Below are positions 24,550 to 34,610 of a DNA stretch of 64,000 nucleotides, one piece after another (the first letter of the stretch is position 1; each line of letters starts with the position of its first letter). This DNA comes from DASVHS01 sp038244815 (GTDB lineage: Bacteria > Acidobacteriota > Thermoanaerobaculia > Gp7-AA8). A model generated the notes under the pieces. That model was given only the letters and a program-made list of their open reading frames with translations. It was not told the origin of the DNA and ran no database searches. The translations under genes and the position numbers were made by a program. Where the stretch lies: NCBI GenBank assembly GCA_038244815.1, contig JBBRTB010000012.1:62001-126000 (forward strand). The letters are read 5' to 3'.

Positions 24550-26103
24550 ATGACGACGTATCTGCGCGCCGCCGATCATCTGCCGGCCCGCTTCAACGCC
24601 GCGGAGTGGTTCGTCGGACGTCATCGGCGTGAGGAGCGCGGAGACTCCGTAGCCATCATCGACGGCGAAGGATCGATGACCTATGCCGCGCTCGACGAAA
24701 TGGTGCGCCGGTTCTCGTCAGTGCTCCATGACGCCGGCGTCGGAGATGACGTGCGCGTGGCACTCATCGCGCCCGACTCGCGATGGCTGTCGATCGGATT
24801 CTGGGGAGCGATCGCCGCGGGCGCCGTGGCCGTTCCGGTCAATACGCTGCTCAAGCCGGCGGACTTCCGCTACGTCGTCGACGACTGCGGCGCGCGCGTC
24901 GTCGTCGTCGATCCGAACATCCTCGATCCCTCAGCGCTCGTATCCCCAGGCCTGGAGACCTGGACGGTCGCGGAGATGCAGCAGCGCCTCGAGCGGGCTT
25001 CGCCGCGTGAGTTCTACGCCGGCACGCACCGCGACGGGATGGCGTTCTTCCTCTATTCGAGCGGCACCACCGGCGAGCCCAAGGGCGTCGTGCACCTGCA
25101 GCACGACATGTGGGTCTGCTGCCAGACCTACGGCACGAGCGTGCTCGAGATCCGTCCGGACGACCGTTGCTTCAGCGTGGCCAAACTGTTTTTCGCCTAC
25201 GGGCTGGGAAACGCGCAGTACTTTCCGTTCCACGCCGGTGCTTCCGCCGTGCTCTTCGCCGGACGCCCCACTCCGCAGGCAGTCTTCGAACAGGTGCAAC
25301 AGCATCGACCGACGCTGTTCTTCGGCGTTCCCACCGCGTACGCGAACATGCTCGCGGCGATGGAGGACGGCCTCCCCGCGGATTTCAGCAGCGTGCGCAC
25401 GTGCGTCAGCGCGGGCGAAGCGTTGCCGGCCGGCATCCTCGAGCGATGGCGCGCACGCACCGGCGTCGACATCCTCGACGGCATCGGCTCCACGGAGATC
25501 TGCCACATCTTTCTGACGAACCGTTGCGGCGATATCCGCCCCGGCGCGAGCGGAAAGCCCGTCGACGGATATCAGTTGAAGATCGCCGGCGACGACGGTG
25601 AGCCGGTTCCGTACGGCCAGGTCGGCGACCTGATCGTGCGCGGCGACTCGACGATGCCGCTCTACTGGAACAAGCCCGAAGCGACCAAGCACGCCTTGAA
25701 CGGCGAGTGGATCCGCACGGGGGACAAGTACTGGCAGGACCCGGATGGCTACTACGTTCACAGCGGCCGCAGCGACGACATGATCAAGGCCGGAGGCATC
25801 TGGGTCTCGCCGGTCGAGGTCGAAGCGGTGCTCATCCGGCATCCATCCGTCCTCGAATGTGCGGTCATGGCCGTGCCGGATGCCGACGGTCTCCACAAGC
25901 CTCACGCCGTCGTCGTCCTGCGATCGGGGGTGACAGCCGGCGACTCGGTCCGTTCCGAGCTGCGCGAGCTGGCCAGGCAGTCGCTCGCGCCCTACAAGTG
26001 TCCGAAGACGATCCGCTTCCTCGACGAACTGCCGAAGACGGCCACGGGAAAAGTGAAGCGCTACGTGCTGCGGCAGATGGCACTGACGTACGACGACAAA
26101 TAG
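24550..26103 (+). CDS. benzoate-CoA ligase family acyl-CoA synthetase
   Basis: The 517-residue protein is an ANL-superfamily adenylating enzyme. The P-loop-like motif is FFLYSSGTTGEPKGVVHLQH, followed by the adenine-binding region DGIGSTEICHIFLTN, the hinge TGDKYWQDPDGYY and the C-terminal catalytic lysine in ELPKTATGKVKRYVLR. VAKLFFAYGLGNAQYFPF and KAGGIWVSPVEVEAVL match benzoate/4-hydroxybenzoate-CoA ligases. It would activate an aromatic or related carboxylate with ATP and CoA in the cytosol. The exact substrate is not deducible. The start has no clear ribosome-binding site. The only neighbour that might share its pathway, the hydrolase, is a pseudogene. Confidence 0.87.
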   Translation: MTTYLRAADHLPARFNAAEWFVGRHRREERGDSVAIIDGEGSMTYAALDEMVRRFSSVLHDAGVGDDVRVALIAPDSRWLSIGFWGAIAAGAVAVPVNTLLKPADFRYVVDDCGARVVVVDPNILDPSALVSPGLETWTVAEMQQRLERASPREFYAGTHRDGMAFFLYSSGTTGEPKGVVHLQHDMWVCCQTYGTSVLEIRPDDRCFSVAKLFFAYGLGNAQYFPFHAGASAVLFAGRPTPQAVFEQVQQHRPTLFFGVPTAYANMLAAMEDGLPADFSSVRTCVSAGEALPAGILERWRARTGVDILDGIGSTEICHIFLTNRCGDIRPGASGKPVDGYQLKIAGDDGEPVPYGQVGDLIVRGDSTMPLYWNKPEATKHALNGEWIRTGDKYWQDPDGYYVHSGRSDDMIKAGGIWVSPVEVEAVLIRHPSVLECAVMAVPDADGLHKPHAVVVLRSGVTAGDSVRSELRELARQSLAPYKCPKTIRFLDELPKTATGKVKRYVLRQMALTYDDK

Positions 26104-26152
26104 CTGCCGGAACCCGACGGCCCGCGACCGCAGAAATGCGCACCCGCGCAGT

Positions 26153-26995
26153 CTAGAACGTGGCGCTCTTCGACTCCTGCATGAACACAAACGAGCCGTC
26201 GTTGGTCGCCACGTCTTTCAAAACGGCGTAGCCGCGAATCTGCCCGGTGCCGGCAATTTCGTCGACAAACACGAGTAGCGCGTCTTGCGTTAGGCCGAAA
26301 TGATAAAACACATCATTGATCTGGATGACTTGTCCCGGCGCGAGCGTGAACTGCGGTTGCGATCCAACGGCGCTGCCGCTGGCCGGGTCGTAAAACGAAA
26401 GTTGCACGGTGACGTTGCCGCTCGCCGTGCCGTTGTCATCGACGCCGATGTTTTCGATGCCCACATTCGAGACGACGCCGTTCGTGCTGCGAATCACCGC
26501 CATCAGCGAATGCGAGCCGTTCGTTTCGATCGGCCGCGCGCGATACGCGAGTCCGTAGGTCCCGCCGTTCGGCGCCAGGCTATAGATGCGCGCGACAGCC
26601 GTCGCTTCGGTGCCGACGTGAAATGCTGGATTCGTGAACGTCAGCAGCAACGTTCCGAACGAGTTCGCCGCCTGATTCGGTGTGATCATTCCCGCCGATT
26701 GCAGCGAGGCGAGGAAATCATCGACGTGCAGATTGTCGAAGCCGTTCAGCGTTGCCATCGCGCCGTTGCGGATGGCAGATCCATCGGCCGGCGTGTACGC
26801 GAATTCGACATCGGTTGATTGCGCCGTGTTGTTCGAGATGTCCAGCGACGTGATGAAGGTCGCACTCGCGCCTTGCACGCGACCGACGACCGGAAGATCG
26901 ACGCTGAAGCCACCGCCTTGATCGGTGACTCGGATCGGAACGCGATGCGCCAGAGGATGAATCGCCAGTACCGCTGCTAAAAAGACTGCCGTCAT
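26153..26995 (-). CDS. secreted protein of unknown function
   Basis: A 280-residue protein with a short signal-like start (MTAVFLAAVLAIHPLAHRVP) and an otherwise beta-rich sequence: VVGRVQGASATFITSLDISN, ATLNGFDNLHVDDFLASLQS and ALLVFVDEIAGTGQIRGYAV. No catalytic motif is visible. GGAGG lies seven bases before the ATG. It starts nine bases after the stop of the di-heme peroxidase gene on the same strand, so the two are almost certainly co-transcribed. Both products would be outside the cytosol. I do not recognise the family; the pattern resembles beta-sandwich proteins of secreted repertoires. Confidence 0.75.
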   Translation of the reverse strand: MTAVFLAAVLAIHPLAHRVPIRVTDQGGGFSVDLPVVGRVQGASATFITSLDISNNTAQSTDVEFAYTPADGSAIRNGAMATLNGFDNLHVDDFLASLQSAGMITPNQAANSFGTLLLTFTNPAFHVGTEATAVARIYSLAPNGGTYGLAYRARPIETNGSHSLMAVIRSTNGVVSNVGIENIGVDDNGTASGNVTVQLSFYDPASGSAVGSQPQFTLAPGQVIQINDVFYHFGLTQDALLVFVDEIAGTGQIRGYAVLKDVATNDGSFVFMQESKSATF

Positions 26996-27004
26996 GACGA
27001 CCTC

Positions 27005-28363
27005 CTACTGGGCCTTGATGTACTCGATCAGATCGCTCTTCTCGGATTCGGCGAGGCCAAGGTTGAACTGCGTGTTGTAGTGATTGACGAGATCGAGAAG
27101 GGTTGGAAACTGACCGTCGTGATAGAAGCCGTTATTCATGTGCGTGAAGATGCCGCGGAACGGAGTGGTGCGATAACGCTTGTCCGGCGCGCGATTGGCC
27201 TGGAAGGCGTCGATGCCGAGCTCCTGCGGCGTGTGCAGATTCCATCCGGGCTCGCTCAGCAGCGGCTCGGTATGACACTTCGTGCACTGCGCCTTGCCGC
27301 CGAACAGTTTGTCTCCGCGGTCAGCGGCGGCAGCGTCGAAGAAGCTGGCCGGGGGCGTCGGCGCGGGAATCGATAACTGATACGCGTGCAATGCGCCGAG
27401 CTTTGACGTGATGAGATCTTCGTCTTCATCGCGCTGCACATGCCCGATCTTATTCTTTGCGGCGACCGGGAACTGCGTCGCATCGTCAAGGCGCGGGTCA
27501 AAAAAGTTGCCCTTGCCGTGCATCTCCAGATTCGCGACGAAGGCGTTCCAGTAGGTGATCGATCCCCAACCGGTGTAGGTGTGAAGGTTGGTGCCGGCCA
27601 GTCCGAAGGCGGGCGGCATCAGCACCGCCGCCGTTTTTCCGTCGGGTCGAAAGCCCTTCCCGTCCAGGAAAAGCTCGGCGTCGAAGCGGCCGGGACCCCA
27701 CGCGGCCAGCACTTTGCGTGTCGTCGCATCGTCAACACCGAGAAAGGAGTCAACCGCGGAGAGATCGGGAGAAAGCGCGACGATGGCGCCGACGTTCAGA
27801 TCGCGATTCGGCCAGCCGTCGAGGCGGTGGCCGATTCCGGGCGCAAAAACGTCATCGACCGTCGAGTGGCAAAGCGCGCACTGAATGCCGACCGACGTCA
27901 TCTGCCCGGCCGAGTTGAAAACCCCGGTGACGCCGACGACGGCGTTGAGTTGCAGCAGCGCGAGCGTCGTCTTTGGATCGTCGAGATTCACTTGCCCGTT
28001 CTTGACGGCTGCGACGACCGACGGCGGCAGCGCGTCCATGTCGACCTTCAGGCCGACCGCGAGGGCCGTCTTGGGTGACACGCCCGCTCCGACGCCGCCG
28101 TTTGCCGCGCCCTCGATCGCCTGATGCAACTTCAGCGTGTCGCCCCAGAAGGCTTCGTCGCCGAACGTGTCGTAGCGGAAGATCTGCCGGCCTTGTGCGA
28201 TCAACGCCTGGTTGTTGTTCGAGATCACTCGATCGAAGCCATTGGCCTGCGCGGGGCCACGTGTGACAGGAACGGCGTCGTTGGGCCTGATCTGTGCTGC
28301 GAGGACAAAAGCGAAGACGATGGTGAGAGTGATGAGAAAAGGGAGCGTTAATCGTCGAATCAT
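27005..28363 (-). CDS. di-heme cytochrome c peroxidase-like protein
   Basis: The 452-residue protein has an N-terminal signal (LTLPFLITLTIVFAFVLAAQ) and two heme c sites, CALCH and CTKCH. The C-terminal block TPFRGIFTHMNNGFYHDGQF plus TLLDLVNHYNTQFN matches the conserved end of CcpA/MauG-type proteins. Such enzymes sit in the periplasm and reduce peroxide or carry out other oxidations using small c-type cytochromes. GGAGGAG stands close before the ATG. It is followed by the secreted protein of unknown function in a two-gene operon. The region between the two hemes is longer than in classical CcpA, so a divergent function is possible. Confidence 0.85.
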   Translation of the reverse strand: MIRRLTLPFLITLTIVFAFVLAAQIRPNDAVPVTRGPAQANGFDRVISNNNQALIAQGRQIFRYDTFGDEAFWGDTLKLHQAIEGAANGGVGAGVSPKTALAVGLKVDMDALPPSVVAAVKNGQVNLDDPKTTLALLQLNAVVGVTGVFNSAGQMTSVGIQCALCHSTVDDVFAPGIGHRLDGWPNRDLNVGAIVALSPDLSAVDSFLGVDDATTRKVLAAWGPGRFDAELFLDGKGFRPDGKTAAVLMPPAFGLAGTNLHTYTGWGSITYWNAFVANLEMHGKGNFFDPRLDDATQFPVAAKNKIGHVQRDEDEDLITSKLGALHAYQLSIPAPTPPASFFDAAAADRGDKLFGGKAQCTKCHTEPLLSEPGWNLHTPQELGIDAFQANRAPDKRYRTTPFRGIFTHMNNGFYHDGQFPTLLDLVNHYNTQFNLGLAESEKSDLIEYIKAQ

Positions 28364-28918
28364 CGATCTCCTCCGTTGCGGGCCAAAGCATAAAGCAACT
28401 TAAGCAATTTTGCCAACTATAAAGTTTGATAATAGTCTAGTCCTCTTCTTTTCTGTCACTTGCGCCCTGCTCCTCTTCGCGACTGCCGCCCTGCCCGCCG
28501 ACCAGCCGAAGAAGTTCGAGATCACCCACTAGCGTCGTTTCGACGATAACCAGCGGCACGCCCCGCGGGACGTCCGAGGGGATCTCGTATCAAGACGCTT
28601 CGTTATCTGCGCAGCCTTCGGAGCGCGCATCACTCCGCGCCATTCAAACGCTGCAGCCCGGCGACGTGGACATCGAAGCGCGGCTGATGATCCCGCTCGA
28701 AGAAGACAAGCCGGTGATCGTCGCCAGGCACTTCTCCGTGGCAAAAACGAACAAAGCGTTCACCGCATCGAAGCGGATGGAGCGGAGGCGATCATCGCGG
28801 AGGGAAGGACCGCCAGGCTGCCTCTCGCCCTCACTCCTTGCTCACTGCTCGCCGCGCTCGCCCCCTCTTCCACGTGCCGGATTCGTCGACGGCAGCCGCC
28901 ACCAAAAATCTACCTGGT
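28364..28918. other. gene-poor stretch with scraps of a decayed secreted-protein gene
   Basis: At about 28441-28531 the plus strand reads CALLLFATAALPADQPKKFE followed by a stop, like a signal peptide and mature start without the rest. A later plus-strand piece (GDVDIEARLMIPLEEDKPVI, about 28660-28725) is also orphaned. I could not identify the parent family. Nothing here looks translatable as a whole. Confidence 0.4.
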
Positions 28919-28950
28919 GTGCAGAAGTGACGAAGCGAAGCTCTGACCCC
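28919..28950 (-). repeat. REP-like element, solitary copy
   Basis: The minus strand reads GGGGTCAGAGCTTCGCTTCG followed by TCACTTCTGCAC. This matches the two copies that flank the RAYT transposase 22 kb away. It lies 20 bases before the AI-2E exporter start codon. Confidence 0.8.
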
Positions 28951-28970
28951 ATCCGTGATTAGATCTGCTC

Positions 28971-30137
28971 ATGCATTCTCAGACGAGCGAGGGTTCCTGG
29001 CGGGCGGCGTGGCGATCGCCGCTGCGGTTTGCGGTCGTTCTCTTCGGCGTGGCCGTGTTTCTGCTGTTCCTCTGGGTCAGCCGCTCGATCTTCATCACGG
29101 CGTTTCTGGGCCTTCTGTTCGGCGTATCGATCATGCCGGCGGTGGCCTGGCTGCATCGCCTTCACATCCCCCGGGGCATCGGGGCCACGCTCGTGGTGAT
29201 CGCATTCTTCGCCATGCTGACCGGCGTCGGCTCGCTGCTCGCTCCCGTGTTGCAGCAACAGGCCGTAGAGCTCCAGCAAAGACTCCCTGAGGCCATCGAC
29301 CGGATCGATCGCGAGTTGCTGCGCCGGCACATCCTTACCAGCGCGCTCGAGGGCGGCGTCGAACCGCCGGCGGAAGTCAAAGTGACCCCCGCTAAGACGG
29401 CCGCCCTGCGAGCCGAGCAGGCCCAGACAGCTTCCGACGCGGCAACCCTGCGACGCAGTCCGTTGCGGGCCATTCTCGGGAAACAGCTCGGAGCGATCGT
29501 TCCCTATCTGTTCCCATTCTTCTCCACGACGATCGCAGCGGCCACCGGTCTGATTCTCGTGGTCTTCCTGGCGATCTTCTTCGCGGCCGATCCCGATATC
29601 TACACGACGGGCCTGCTGCATCTCGCGCCGCAGGACCGGCGTGATCATTTCGCCGACGTGCTGGCGACGATGGGACGATCGCTGCGGGCGTGGGTGGCGG
29701 CGCGGTCGATCGCCATGATCACGATCGGACTGGTCGTCACCGGTGTCATGGCCCTTCTCGGCGTCCGCGCGTACGTCGCTCTCGGCGTGATCGCGGGACT
29801 CCTGGAGTTCGTGCCGGTCTTCGGGCCGATCATCGGGGCCATTCCCGCGATCGCGCTGGGCTTTCTCGACTCGCCGCAGAAAGCGCTGGCCGTCCTGATC
29901 GCATTCGTCGTCATCCAGCAGCTCGAAGGAAACGTACTGATCCCGCTCCTTCTGCAGAAAGCCGTGGAGATTCCTCCGGCTCTCAGCCTGATCGTCATCG
30001 CATCGCTGGCCATGGTCCTGGGCGTTCTCGGTGTGGTGATCGCAGAACCGCTCCTGGCGGTGACGCTGGTGGCGGTGAAAATGCTTTACGTCGAGCCGAT
30101 CAGAGGCGACCGGATGATGACGGACGAGACGGTGTGA
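28971..30137 (+). CDS. AI-2E family transporter (PerM-like)
   Basis: The 388-residue membrane protein has the AI-2E exporter layout. An N-terminal helix pair is visible (FAVVLFGVAVFLLFLWVSRS, FLGLLFGVSIMPAVAWL). A soluble loop of about 120 residues follows, then clustered C-terminal helices with the motif GLLEFVPVFGPIIGAIPAIA and VIQQLEGNVLIPLLLQKAVE. Members export autoinducer-2 or, in other cases, ions; the substrate here is unknown. The GTG of the next gene overlaps its stop (GTGA), so the PLD-family protein is translationally coupled. A REP-like repeat ends just upstream of the start. Confidence 0.9.
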   Translation: MHSQTSEGSWRAAWRSPLRFAVVLFGVAVFLLFLWVSRSIFITAFLGLLFGVSIMPAVAWLHRLHIPRGIGATLVVIAFFAMLTGVGSLLAPVLQQQAVELQQRLPEAIDRIDRELLRRHILTSALEGGVEPPAEVKVTPAKTAALRAEQAQTASDAATLRRSPLRAILGKQLGAIVPYLFPFFSTTIAAATGLILVVFLAIFFAADPDIYTTGLLHLAPQDRRDHFADVLATMGRSLRAWVAARSIAMITIGLVVTGVMALLGVRAYVALGVIAGLLEFVPVFGPIIGAIPAIALGFLDSPQKALAVLIAFVVIQQLEGNVLIPLLLQKAVEIPPALSLIVIASLAMVLGVLGVVIAEPLLAVTLVAVKMLYVEPIRGDRMMTDETV

Positions 30138-31612
30138 AGCTCCCCTCGCTGACGGGGCGCACCGTCTCGCACGCCGTCGCGGATGCCGGCTCGACGCGGC
30201 TGTGCCAGGCGGTCACCCCGCTGGCCGCCGCTCACGCTCCGTACTCGGGCATCTGGGCATTGCGGGAAGCCCGTAATGCATTCGCGGCGCGCGCCCTCCT
30301 GGCCGGTGCGGCCGAGCGGACCATCGACGCCCAGTACTACATCTGGCGCAAGGACATGTCCGGCACGTTGTTGTTCGACGCGCTGCTCGCGGCAGCCGGG
30401 CGCGGCGTGCGGGTGCGTCTGTTGCTCGACGACAACAACACTTCCGGCCTGGACGCGACACTGGCGGCGCTCGATGCCCATCCCCAAATCGAAGTGCGTC
30501 TCTTCAATCCGTTCGTCATCCGCAGGCCGCGTGCCATCGGGTACCTGACCGATTTCGCGCGGCTCAACCGGCGCATGCACAACAAGTCGTTCACGGTGGA
30601 CAATCAGGTCACGATCGTCGGCGGGCGCAACGTCGGCGATGAATACTTCGGCGCGGGCGGCGCACTCCTCTTCACCGATCTCGACGTGATGGCCGTCGGC
30701 CCCGTCGTCCCTGAAGTGTCATCGGAATTCGATCGCTACTGGGCGAGTGAATCGTCGTATCCACTCGAAGGGCTCGTGCCGCGGGCCGGACCTGGGGCCA
30801 TCGCGCAGCTCGCCGAGGAGGCATCGCGCGTCGAGCAGGAGCCAGCCGCGGTCGCCTACCTGAAGGCGATCCTCGACGGGACGTTCGTACACGAACTGGT
30901 CGAACACCGGCTGCCACTGGAGTGGGTCACGGCGCGCACGATCAGCGACGATCCCGCCAAGGCACTCGGCCGGAGCTCGCCCCGCGACCTGTTGATCGAG
31001 AAGTTCAGGACCATCTTCGGCGATCCGCAACGCCAGGTGGACATCGTCTCGCCCTACTTCGTGCCCGGGGCCACGGGAGTCGCTCTGCTGCGCGGCTGGG
31101 CCGAGCGCGGTGTCAAGGTACGAGTGCTGACGAACGCGCTCGAGGCCACCGATGTCGTCGCCGTTCACGCCGGTTATGCGAAACGGCGGAGGGCGCTGCT
31201 CGAGGGCGGGGTCGCGCTCTATGAACTGCGCCGTTCTGCCGGCGCTGTGCCGATGAGAAAGGCCGGACTGATGGGCAGCTCCGGCTCCAGCCTGCACGCG
31301 AAGACATTCGCCATCGATGGCTCGCGTGTCTTCGTCGGTTCTTTCAACTTCGACCCGAGGTCGGCCAGATTGAATACGGAGATGGGACTGGTCATGGACA
31401 GCCCCGGTCTGGCCGCGGGCATGGAGAACGCGTTCATCAACGACGTTCCGGGCCAGGCATACGAGGTGCGACTCACGGGCAACGGGAAGTTGTCGTGGAT
31501 CGAGCGGAATCAGGGAGCGCTGATCCGGCACGACCGGGAGCCTGGCGCCACGCTCATGAAGCGCGCCGAGGTCGGAATTCTGTCGCGATTGCCGATCGAG
31601 TGGTTGCTGTAA
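30134..31612 (+). CDS. phospholipase D-family protein, ClsC/YmdC-type cardiolipin synthase
   Basis: From the GTG at 30134 the protein has 492 residues and two HKD motifs: HNKSFTVDNQVTIVGGRNVG near residue 149 and HAKTFAIDGSRVFVGSFNFD near residue 388. The early ERTIDAQYYIWRKDMSGTLL and the tail GQAYEVRLTGNGKLSWIE are typical of the ClsC/YmdC group. These enzymes make cardiolipin from phosphatidylglycerol and another phospholipid at the inner membrane. No strong signal peptide is evident. The frame is open much further upstream inside the AI-2E gene, but the GTGA overlap marks the likely start. Co-expression with a membrane exporter fits an envelope role. Confidence 0.87.
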   Translation: MKLPSLTGRTVSHAVADAGSTRLCQAVTPLAAAHAPYSGIWALREARNAFAARALLAGAAERTIDAQYYIWRKDMSGTLLFDALLAAAGRGVRVRLLLDDNNTSGLDATLAALDAHPQIEVRLFNPFVIRRPRAIGYLTDFARLNRRMHNKSFTVDNQVTIVGGRNVGDEYFGAGGALLFTDLDVMAVGPVVPEVSSEFDRYWASESSYPLEGLVPRAGPGAIAQLAEEASRVEQEPAAVAYLKAILDGTFVHELVEHRLPLEWVTARTISDDPAKALGRSSPRDLLIEKFRTIFGDPQRQVDIVSPYFVPGATGVALLRGWAERGVKVRVLTNALEATDVVAVHAGYAKRRRALLEGGVALYELRRSAGAVPMRKAGLMGSSGSSLHAKTFAIDGSRVFVGSFNFDPRSARLNTEMGLVMDSPGLAAGMENAFINDVPGQAYEVRLTGNGKLSWIERNQGALIRHDREPGATLMKRAEVGILSRLPIEWLL

Positions 31613-31734
31613 GAGACCAGCCTAACCCGCCTTGACCAGGGGAACGTGTCGAACAGAAGATGCAGTCACGGCGCGCGCCATCGTATGCCCGTTGAGTTCC
31701 GGACGGTCACGTCCGGGCGCTCGAGGCCGGCACA

Positions 31735-34497
31735 TCAGAGGCCGGCAGAGTCGCGCGGCTTCCCGGCCCTGGCCTGCGCCAGCTTGTCTGTCAGCTCCGC
31801 GATCTCGAATGGCTTCTGCAGGAACTGCCAGTCCGCATTCATTGTGCTCTGTGACCGGGAACCGCCGATGTAACCCGACATCAGCACCACGTGCATCGAT
31901 GGCCAGCGCCGGCTGAGCTGTTCGCCCAGATCGAATCCGGTCAGTCCCGGCAACGTCACGTCCGACAACAGGATATCCGGCGGCACGACCATCGGAGTGA
32001 CGAGAGCCTCTTCGGCGCTGCCGGCAGCGATCACTTCGTAACCCATCATCCCCAGGAGCATGGTGAGCGCTTCGCGGACAGACTCCTCATCCTCGACCAG
32101 GAAGACACGACCGATCTCCGCGACCGCAGGGCTCGATTCGACCGTCTCTTGGGGAGCCCGCAGGGTCTCCCGCAGGACCGCGGGAATGAGAACCCGGAAC
32201 CGGCTTCCTTGTCCGGGAGCGCTTTCCACCTCGATGCGGCCGCCGTGATGCTTGACGATGCCGTACGCCACCGCAAGCCCGAGTCCCGTTCCCTTTCCGG
32301 TCTCTTTGGTGGTGAAGAACGGCTCGAAGATGCGCGCCTCGGTGGCCTCGTCCATGCCCTGACCGGTGTCCTCGACTTCCAGAAAGACGTCGCGCTGGAT
32401 CCGGCCCGCCCGCAGCGTCAGCGTCCCTCCATCAGGCATGGCGTCTCGCGCGTTGATGGCAAGATTCAGGAGCACCTGCTGGATCTGACCGGCATCGCCT
32501 TCGATCGAAAGCGGCTCCGAAGAGATCTTGACCACGATCCTGATGTTCTCTGGCAGGAGGTGGTGAAGAAGACCGCTGGCCCGCTCGATGTGCTCGCGGA
32601 TATCGAGATCGGTTTTCTCGAGCGGGTGCTGCCGCGAGAATTGAAGAAGTTGCTGGGTGAGTCCGGCGCCGCGCTTGATCTGTGTCTCCATCTCCGATCC
32701 CAGCTTTGCAATCTCCTGGTCGGTGGCTCGCAGGCGCGCGATGGTGGCCATCGACATCAGGGCCTGCAGAAGGTTGTTGAACTCGTGCGCCACTCCGGCC
32801 GCGAGCTGACCCACGGCTTCCATCTTCTGGGCCTGGCGAAGCTGCGCGGCCATGTGTTCGTATTCCGTTTCACTGTTCCGCCGCTCGGTGATGTCCTGAC
32901 AAGTGCCGGAGGCCCGAATCGGTTGTCCCTGATCGTGCAGCACCTGCCAGCGTTCTTCCACGAACTTGATATGGCCGTCGGGCAGCAGCACGCGATGCTC
33001 GACCACGGACGCGGAATCCTCGGCGAGCGACCGGCGGAAGGCTTCATCGACGAAAAGGCGGTCGTCGGGATGGACCCGGTCGAGAAAGCGCTGATGAGTG
33101 GGGCGGAACGTGGACGAATCGGTTCCGAAGATGCGATGGGTTTCGTCCGACCAGATGACGTCCATGGTGGCGACATCAGTCTCCCAGCTCCCCATCTTCG
33201 CCACCCGTTGGGCGGCGTCGAGGCGGGATCGCTTGATCTCCAGCCGCTCGGCCAGTTGCCGCTGCTCGCGCTCGCTCTCGCGCAGGGCCATCTCGATGCG
33301 CTTGCGCTCGGTGATGTCCGTGACGATTCCGATGATGCGGATGAGCGCTCCGGCCGTGTCGCGGACCTGGAACCCGCGGACGAAGACCCAGCGGATCTCG
33401 CCATCGGGCCGGGCGATGCGATATTCGAGCTCGATCGACCGGGCGTCGGCTCTGAGGCGCTCGAACTCGTGTTGTGCAAAATCCCGGTCCTCGGGCACCA
33501 CGAAGGCGACCCACTGCTCGGGCTTGCCGGTGAGGGTTTCCCGGGTGCGCCCCCAGATCCGCTCGAAGCCCGGACTGAGGTAGTGCACTTCGCTCATATC
33601 GGGCGAGCGAATCCAGAAGACGTCGGTGATGTTGTCCGCCAACTGCCGGAACTTCTCGTCGCTGTCGCGCAACGCACGCTCGGATCGCATGCGCTCCGTA
33701 ATGTCGCGCGTCGAACCGACCACGACTTCGACGATGCCATCGCTCGCCTCGACCGGCGTGAAGATGTACTCGTAGAACCCCGTGTGCCCGCTCGGGCTCG
33801 TGTACGCGGTCTCGTCGCTGATACTTTTCCGGGTGGCAAAGGCCTGCTTCACCTGCTTTTCCAGCAGCCCGGCCAGCTCCGGGGGAAACCCAAGCTCCAG
33901 GAAGCTCTTGCCTATGGCTTGTTCGAGCGTGATTCCCCACAGGTCCAGCAGCGGCTGGTTGACAAACAGGAAGCGGCAGTCCCGGTCCAAGATGTAGGCG
34001 AAGTCGGTGGTCGAGGAGAGCAGCGTGCTCAGCATGCGCTCCCGTTGCTCGGTGGTGGCGGACAACGCGTCCAGCGACTCTTCCGCCTCCTTCCGATCGG
34101 TGATGTCCATGTGCATCACCACGGCTCCGCTGCGCCGATCTCCGGTTGACAGCGGAGTGACCGTGAACTGGAACCAGCGCATGTCACCGGGCAGGCCGCA
34201 CGGGTATTCAAGCGAGTGGCTCTCGAGATCGCCGGACAGAACGGCGCGAATCCCTCCCGCCGCTCGTTGCGCGTCCTCCGCGCCTTCACCGCGAACCCTG
34301 TCGCAGACCTCCAGGTAGTTGAGACCCGTGCCGAGGTTCTGATCGACGAGGGCATGCGATCGGGCAAACTGTTTCCAGGTCTCGTTCACGGAGACGATCG
34401 TGCCCTGGGCGTCGAGCAGGGCAATGTGCGCGGGAAGGGAGTCGAGGATCGCGGTGAGGCGATCGAGCCGCTCCTCGGTCTCGCTCAGCTTTGCCAT
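31735..34497 (-). CDS. multi-PAS hybrid sensor histidine kinase with C-terminal receiver
   Basis: The 920-residue soluble protein has four PAS domains (roughly residues 15-130, 150-270, 285-405 and 420-545). A histidine phosphoacceptor region follows, LAAGVAHEFNNLLQALMS (His near 571). The ATPase domain shows DTGQGMDEATEARIFEPFFT and GTGLGLAVAYGIVKHHGG. The receiver has FLVEDEESVREAL and the phosphoacceptor in ILLSDVTLPGLTG (near 844). HEFNN-type kinases of this layout autophosphorylate and pass the phosphate to their own receiver. No membrane span or output domain is present, so a separate regulator must act downstream. No such partner lies immediately beside it. Confidence 0.9.
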   Translation of the reverse strand: MAKLSETEERLDRLTAILDSLPAHIALLDAQGTIVSVNETWKQFARSHALVDQNLGTGLNYLEVCDRVRGEGAEDAQRAAGGIRAVLSGDLESHSLEYPCGLPGDMRWFQFTVTPLSTGDRRSGAVVMHMDITDRKEAEESLDALSATTEQRERMLSTLLSSTTDFAYILDRDCRFLFVNQPLLDLWGITLEQAIGKSFLELGFPPELAGLLEKQVKQAFATRKSISDETAYTSPSGHTGFYEYIFTPVEASDGIVEVVVGSTRDITERMRSERALRDSDEKFRQLADNITDVFWIRSPDMSEVHYLSPGFERIWGRTRETLTGKPEQWVAFVVPEDRDFAQHEFERLRADARSIELEYRIARPDGEIRWVFVRGFQVRDTAGALIRIIGIVTDITERKRIEMALRESEREQRQLAERLEIKRSRLDAAQRVAKMGSWETDVATMDVIWSDETHRIFGTDSSTFRPTHQRFLDRVHPDDRLFVDEAFRRSLAEDSASVVEHRVLLPDGHIKFVEERWQVLHDQGQPIRASGTCQDITERRNSETEYEHMAAQLRQAQKMEAVGQLAAGVAHEFNNLLQALMSMATIARLRATDQEIAKLGSEMETQIKRGAGLTQQLLQFSRQHPLEKTDLDIREHIERASGLLHHLLPENIRIVVKISSEPLSIEGDAGQIQQVLLNLAINARDAMPDGGTLTLRAGRIQRDVFLEVEDTGQGMDEATEARIFEPFFTTKETGKGTGLGLAVAYGIVKHHGGRIEVESAPGQGSRFRVLIPAVLRETLRAPQETVESSPAVAEIGRVFLVEDEESVREALTMLLGMMGYEVIAAGSAEEALVTPMVVPPDILLSDVTLPGLTGFDLGEQLSRRWPSMHVVLMSGYIGGSRSQSTMNADWQFLQKPFEIAELTDKLAQARAGKPRDSAGL

Positions 34498-34610
34498 CAG
34501 CGAAGAGATCCGTCCGCTGAGCTCGTGAACGTGGTGCCTTTGGTGTTCATGCTCTTATCGATTTCGGTGGCGCCGCGCATCGGCCGGCACGCGCGTCACG
34601 ACCGCCATCG

